A program made the position numbers and the translations under genes. A stretch of 64,000 bases of DNA from Arenibacter sp041392165. GTDB lineage: Bacteria > Bacteroidota > Bacteroidia > Flavobacteriales > Flavobacteriaceae. The DNA lies in NCBI GenBank assembly GCA_041392165.1, contig JAWKMN010000001.1, positions 1,240,001-1,304,000 on the forward strand, read 5' to 3'. Of the stretch, positions 62,276 through 64,000 are shown in pieces (position 1 is the first letter of the stretch; each line of letters starts with the position of its first letter). Below the pieces are notes generated by a model. That model made no database searches and was not told the DNA's origin. It worked only from the letters and a program-made list of their open reading frames with translations.

Positions 62276-63403
62276 ATGGATATAAAGAGCAAAAATACCA
62301 ATATCATTACGAGCCCTGTATTGAAGATGGAATACAAGAACTTCCCTATGGTGCCCCGCGTTATTTTCGGAGCTGGTTGCTTTGGGCAATTGGGTGAAAT
62401 TTTGTTGCCAAAACGGACCAATTCCGAGGCACCGTTTGTTTTTTTGGTAGACGATGTATTTGAAAACACAGAGCTTGTTTCTAGAATTCCCTTAATTTTT
62501 AATGACCGGATAATATTCATTTCAGCAGATGAGGAACCCAAAACGGACCAGGTAGATGTCCTAGTGCGGAAAATTAAAAATGATTATGCCTATTTGCCCT
62601 CCGGTATTATAGGTATAGGAGGGGGGACCATACTTGATCTGGCAAAGGCTGTGGCCATTATGTTGACCAATAAGGGCAATGCCCATCAATATCAGGGCTG
62701 GGATTTGGTGAAAAAAGCATCTATATATCACGTAGGCATACCCACTATAAGTGGTACCGGTGCGGAAGTATCCAGGACCACCGTTCTATTGGGACCTGAT
62801 AAAAAATTGGGAATTAATTCCGATTATACCACTTTTGACCAAGTGCTTATGGATCCCGATTTAACAAAAGGGGTACCCAAGGAGCAATGGTTTTATACCG
62901 GGATGGATTGTTTTATACATTGTATAGAATCCTTAAACGGTACTTTTTTAAATGCCTTTAGCCAGAGTTATGGCGAAAAAGCCTTGGAATTGTGTAAGGA
63001 GGTCTATTTGGAAGACCTGCGGGAGGATGAAGCTAGGAATAAATTAATGATGGCTTCCTGGCATGGGGGGATGAGCATAGCCTATTCGCAGGTTGGGGTT
63101 GCGCATGCCATGAGTTATGGCCTGTCCTATTTGTTGGGGATTAGACATGGAATAGGGAACTGTTTGGTGTTCCGGCATTTGAAGGAGTTTTATCCTGAAG
63201 GGGTGGAATTATTTACTAAAATGAGTGATAAACACCATATTCAACTACCAGAAGGTATTTGTAGGGAGCTGACCAATGATGATTTTGAAATTATGATCAA
63301 TGTGGCCCTTGGCCTGGTGCCCCTATGGGAAAATGCCCTAGGAAAGGAATGGCGAACTATAATAACCACGGAAAAATTAAAATCGATTTATAAAAAAATA
63401 TAA
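62276..63403 (+). CDS. kdnB: KdnB-like Kdo 8-oxidase (iron-containing alcohol dehydrogenase family)
   Basis: 375 residues (ATG 62276; ATG 62327, giving MEYKNFPMVPRVIFGAG, matches the family start better). Motifs: GIGGGTILDLAKAVAIMLTN (cofactor loop), GIPTISGTGAEVSRT, WFYTGMDCFIHCIESLNGTF, VGVAHAMSYGLSYLLGIRHG with metal-binding His and Asp. The text resembles Shewanella KdnB closely by memory. KdnB oxidises C8 of Kdo before KdnA transaminates it. No aminotransferase kdnA is in the window; it may lie beyond the end. An ordinary iron alcohol dehydrogenase is the alternative, but the linkage with kdsB makes KdnB likelier. Confidence 0.8.
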   Translation: MDIKSKNTNIITSPVLKMEYKNFPMVPRVIFGAGCFGQLGEILLPKRTNSEAPFVFLVDDVFENTELVSRIPLIFNDRIIFISADEEPKTDQVDVLVRKIKNDYAYLPSGIIGIGGGTILDLAKAVAIMLTNKGNAHQYQGWDLVKKASIYHVGIPTISGTGAEVSRTTVLLGPDKKLGINSDYTTFDQVLMDPDLTKGVPKEQWFYTGMDCFIHCIESLNGTFLNAFSQSYGEKALELCKEVYLEDLREDEARNKLMMASWHGGMSIAYSQVGVAHAMSYGLSYLLGIRHGIGNCLVFRHLKEFYPEGVELFTKMSDKHHIQLPEGICRELTNDDFEIMINVALGLVPLWENALGKEWRTIITTEKLKSIYKKI

Positions 63404-63528
63404 AATTTTATAGATCAGGGCATTTTAGGCCCCCGTCAATGCCGGATTTTATGGAAAATATGGTCATGGTAGCGGATGGTGGGTGAAGGATATCCAGATC
63501 ACCCAACAATTTAAATAATCTATGATTA

Positions 63529-64000
63529 ATGCAGACCCTTGCCAAATTTATCTATTTTAGGATTTTAAGGTGGACATTGGTCGGCTATTTCCCGCATCTG
63601 GATAAGTGTGAGGTTATTGTAGTGCCGCATACCAGTTGGGTAGATTTCCTATTGGGGCTTTTGGTTAGGAAGGTGTTGAACGAGGATATTCATTTTATAG
63701 CTAAAAAGGCTCTCTTTAAGCCTCCATTTGGCTGGTATTTTCGTTGGATGGGCGGGGCTCCTATCGATAGGACCAGGAATATGGATACCGTGAGTGCTAC
63801 GGCCAAAATATTCGATCAAAATAGAAGGTTCAGATTGGCACTTTCCCCTGAGGGCACCAGGAAAAAGGTGGTACAATGGAAGACCGGTTTCTATTTTATT
63901 GCCAAGACGGCAAAGGTGCCCATTGTAATGGTGGCGTTCGACTTTGGAAAAAAACAGGTCAAAATTTCCGGGCCACAGTATCCTACGGATGACAAAGAGG
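63529..64000 (+). CDS. 1-acyl-sn-glycerol-3-phosphate acyltransferase-like, cut by window end
   Basis: At least 157 residues from ATG 63529 (MQTLAKFIYFRILRW) and continuing off the end. The PlsC motifs are visible: HTSWVDFLLG (HxxxxD, near 49-58), GGAPIDRTRNMDTVSA and LSPEGTRKKV. Usual PlsC-like proteins have about 180-250 residues, so 20-90 are missing. It may acylate a lysophospholipid or the sugar-lipid core, given the neighbouring Kdo genes. Confidence 0.85.
   Translation, partial: MQTLAKFIYFRILRWTLVGYFPHLDKCEVIVVPHTSWVDFLLGLLVRKVLNEDIHFIAKKALFKPPFGWYFRWMGGAPIDRTRNMDTVSATAKIFDQNRRFRLALSPEGTRKKVVQWKTGFYFIAKTAKVPIVMVAFDFGKKQVKISGPQYPTDDKE

Noticed and set aside
1..64000. Prophage, CRISPR array, insertion sequence or integrative element
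   Set aside because: No integrase, transposase, repeat-spacer array or tRNA with attachment site was found; all long ORFs belong to chromosomal families.

Overview
The window looks like a chromosomal segment of a Flavobacteriaceae-type bacterium (Bacteroidetes). The evidence is the gene content (Bacteroidetes-type DnaX and RecQ without zinc-binding cysteines, BshC of bacillithiol synthesis, a GNAT-nitrilase fusion, a GuaA-LysM/binding-protein pair, EboA-F), promoters of the TTTG-N19-TAnnTTTG type, weak Shine-Dalgarno sites and moderate-to-low GC. A KdnB homologue suggests a marine lineage; genus is not decidable from sequence reading. No rRNA, tRNA, CRISPR, integrase or transposase was seen.

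Layout. 0-4 kb: pssA, then a leftward envelope operon kdsD-tatC-carboxymuconolactone decarboxylase-lptB. 4.3-17 kb: recQ, then mostly leftward exported or surface enzymes (a broken Tat-signal LD-carboxypeptidase, a carboxypeptidase-regulatory-domain protein, a GNAT-nitrilase fusion, rluF, GH20 hexosaminidase, M14 peptidase). 17-28.5 kb: bshC, a PLP decarboxylase, guaA, a LysM/binding-protein fusion, OsmC, DUF922, and an ECF sigma/anti-sigma/surface-protein unit. 28.7-35 kb: lon, a frameshifted cmk, a LysM protein, rpsA. 35-42 kb: pyrR-pyrB-small protein-rnz, pdxH, sixA-ppk1, and miaE facing them. 43-54 kb: an ebo gene cluster (eboA, a large ThuA/sugar-dehydrogenase/cytochrome c lipoprotein, eboB-F, a TMEM220-like protein). 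54-64 kb: dnaX, RNase P RNA, rsmD, DUF3822, a RecD-like helicase, DUF4126, and a kdsB-HAD-kdnB-acyltransferase run that leaves the window.

The ebo cluster is the least understood system here. In cyanobacteria its homologues are linked to moving a precursor to the periplasm. In this window two consecutive genes of it are disrupted: eboB by an in-frame TAG, and eboC by a one-base shift at a run of 14 T. Two further genes are disrupted: the LD-carboxypeptidase by an in-frame TAG and cmk by a missing base. Together they raise a choice between recent gene decay, phase or slippage control, and sequence error.

Other points of note: dnaX carries a run of ten A in its coding strand at the domain III/tau boundary, with immediate stops in both other frames, which is the expected design for making a short gamma form. 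KdnB next to KdsB suggests an 8-amino-Kdo lipopolysaccharide core. Intergenic DNA carries several palindromic elements, including a 165-bp element bounded by perfect 14-bp inverted repeats.
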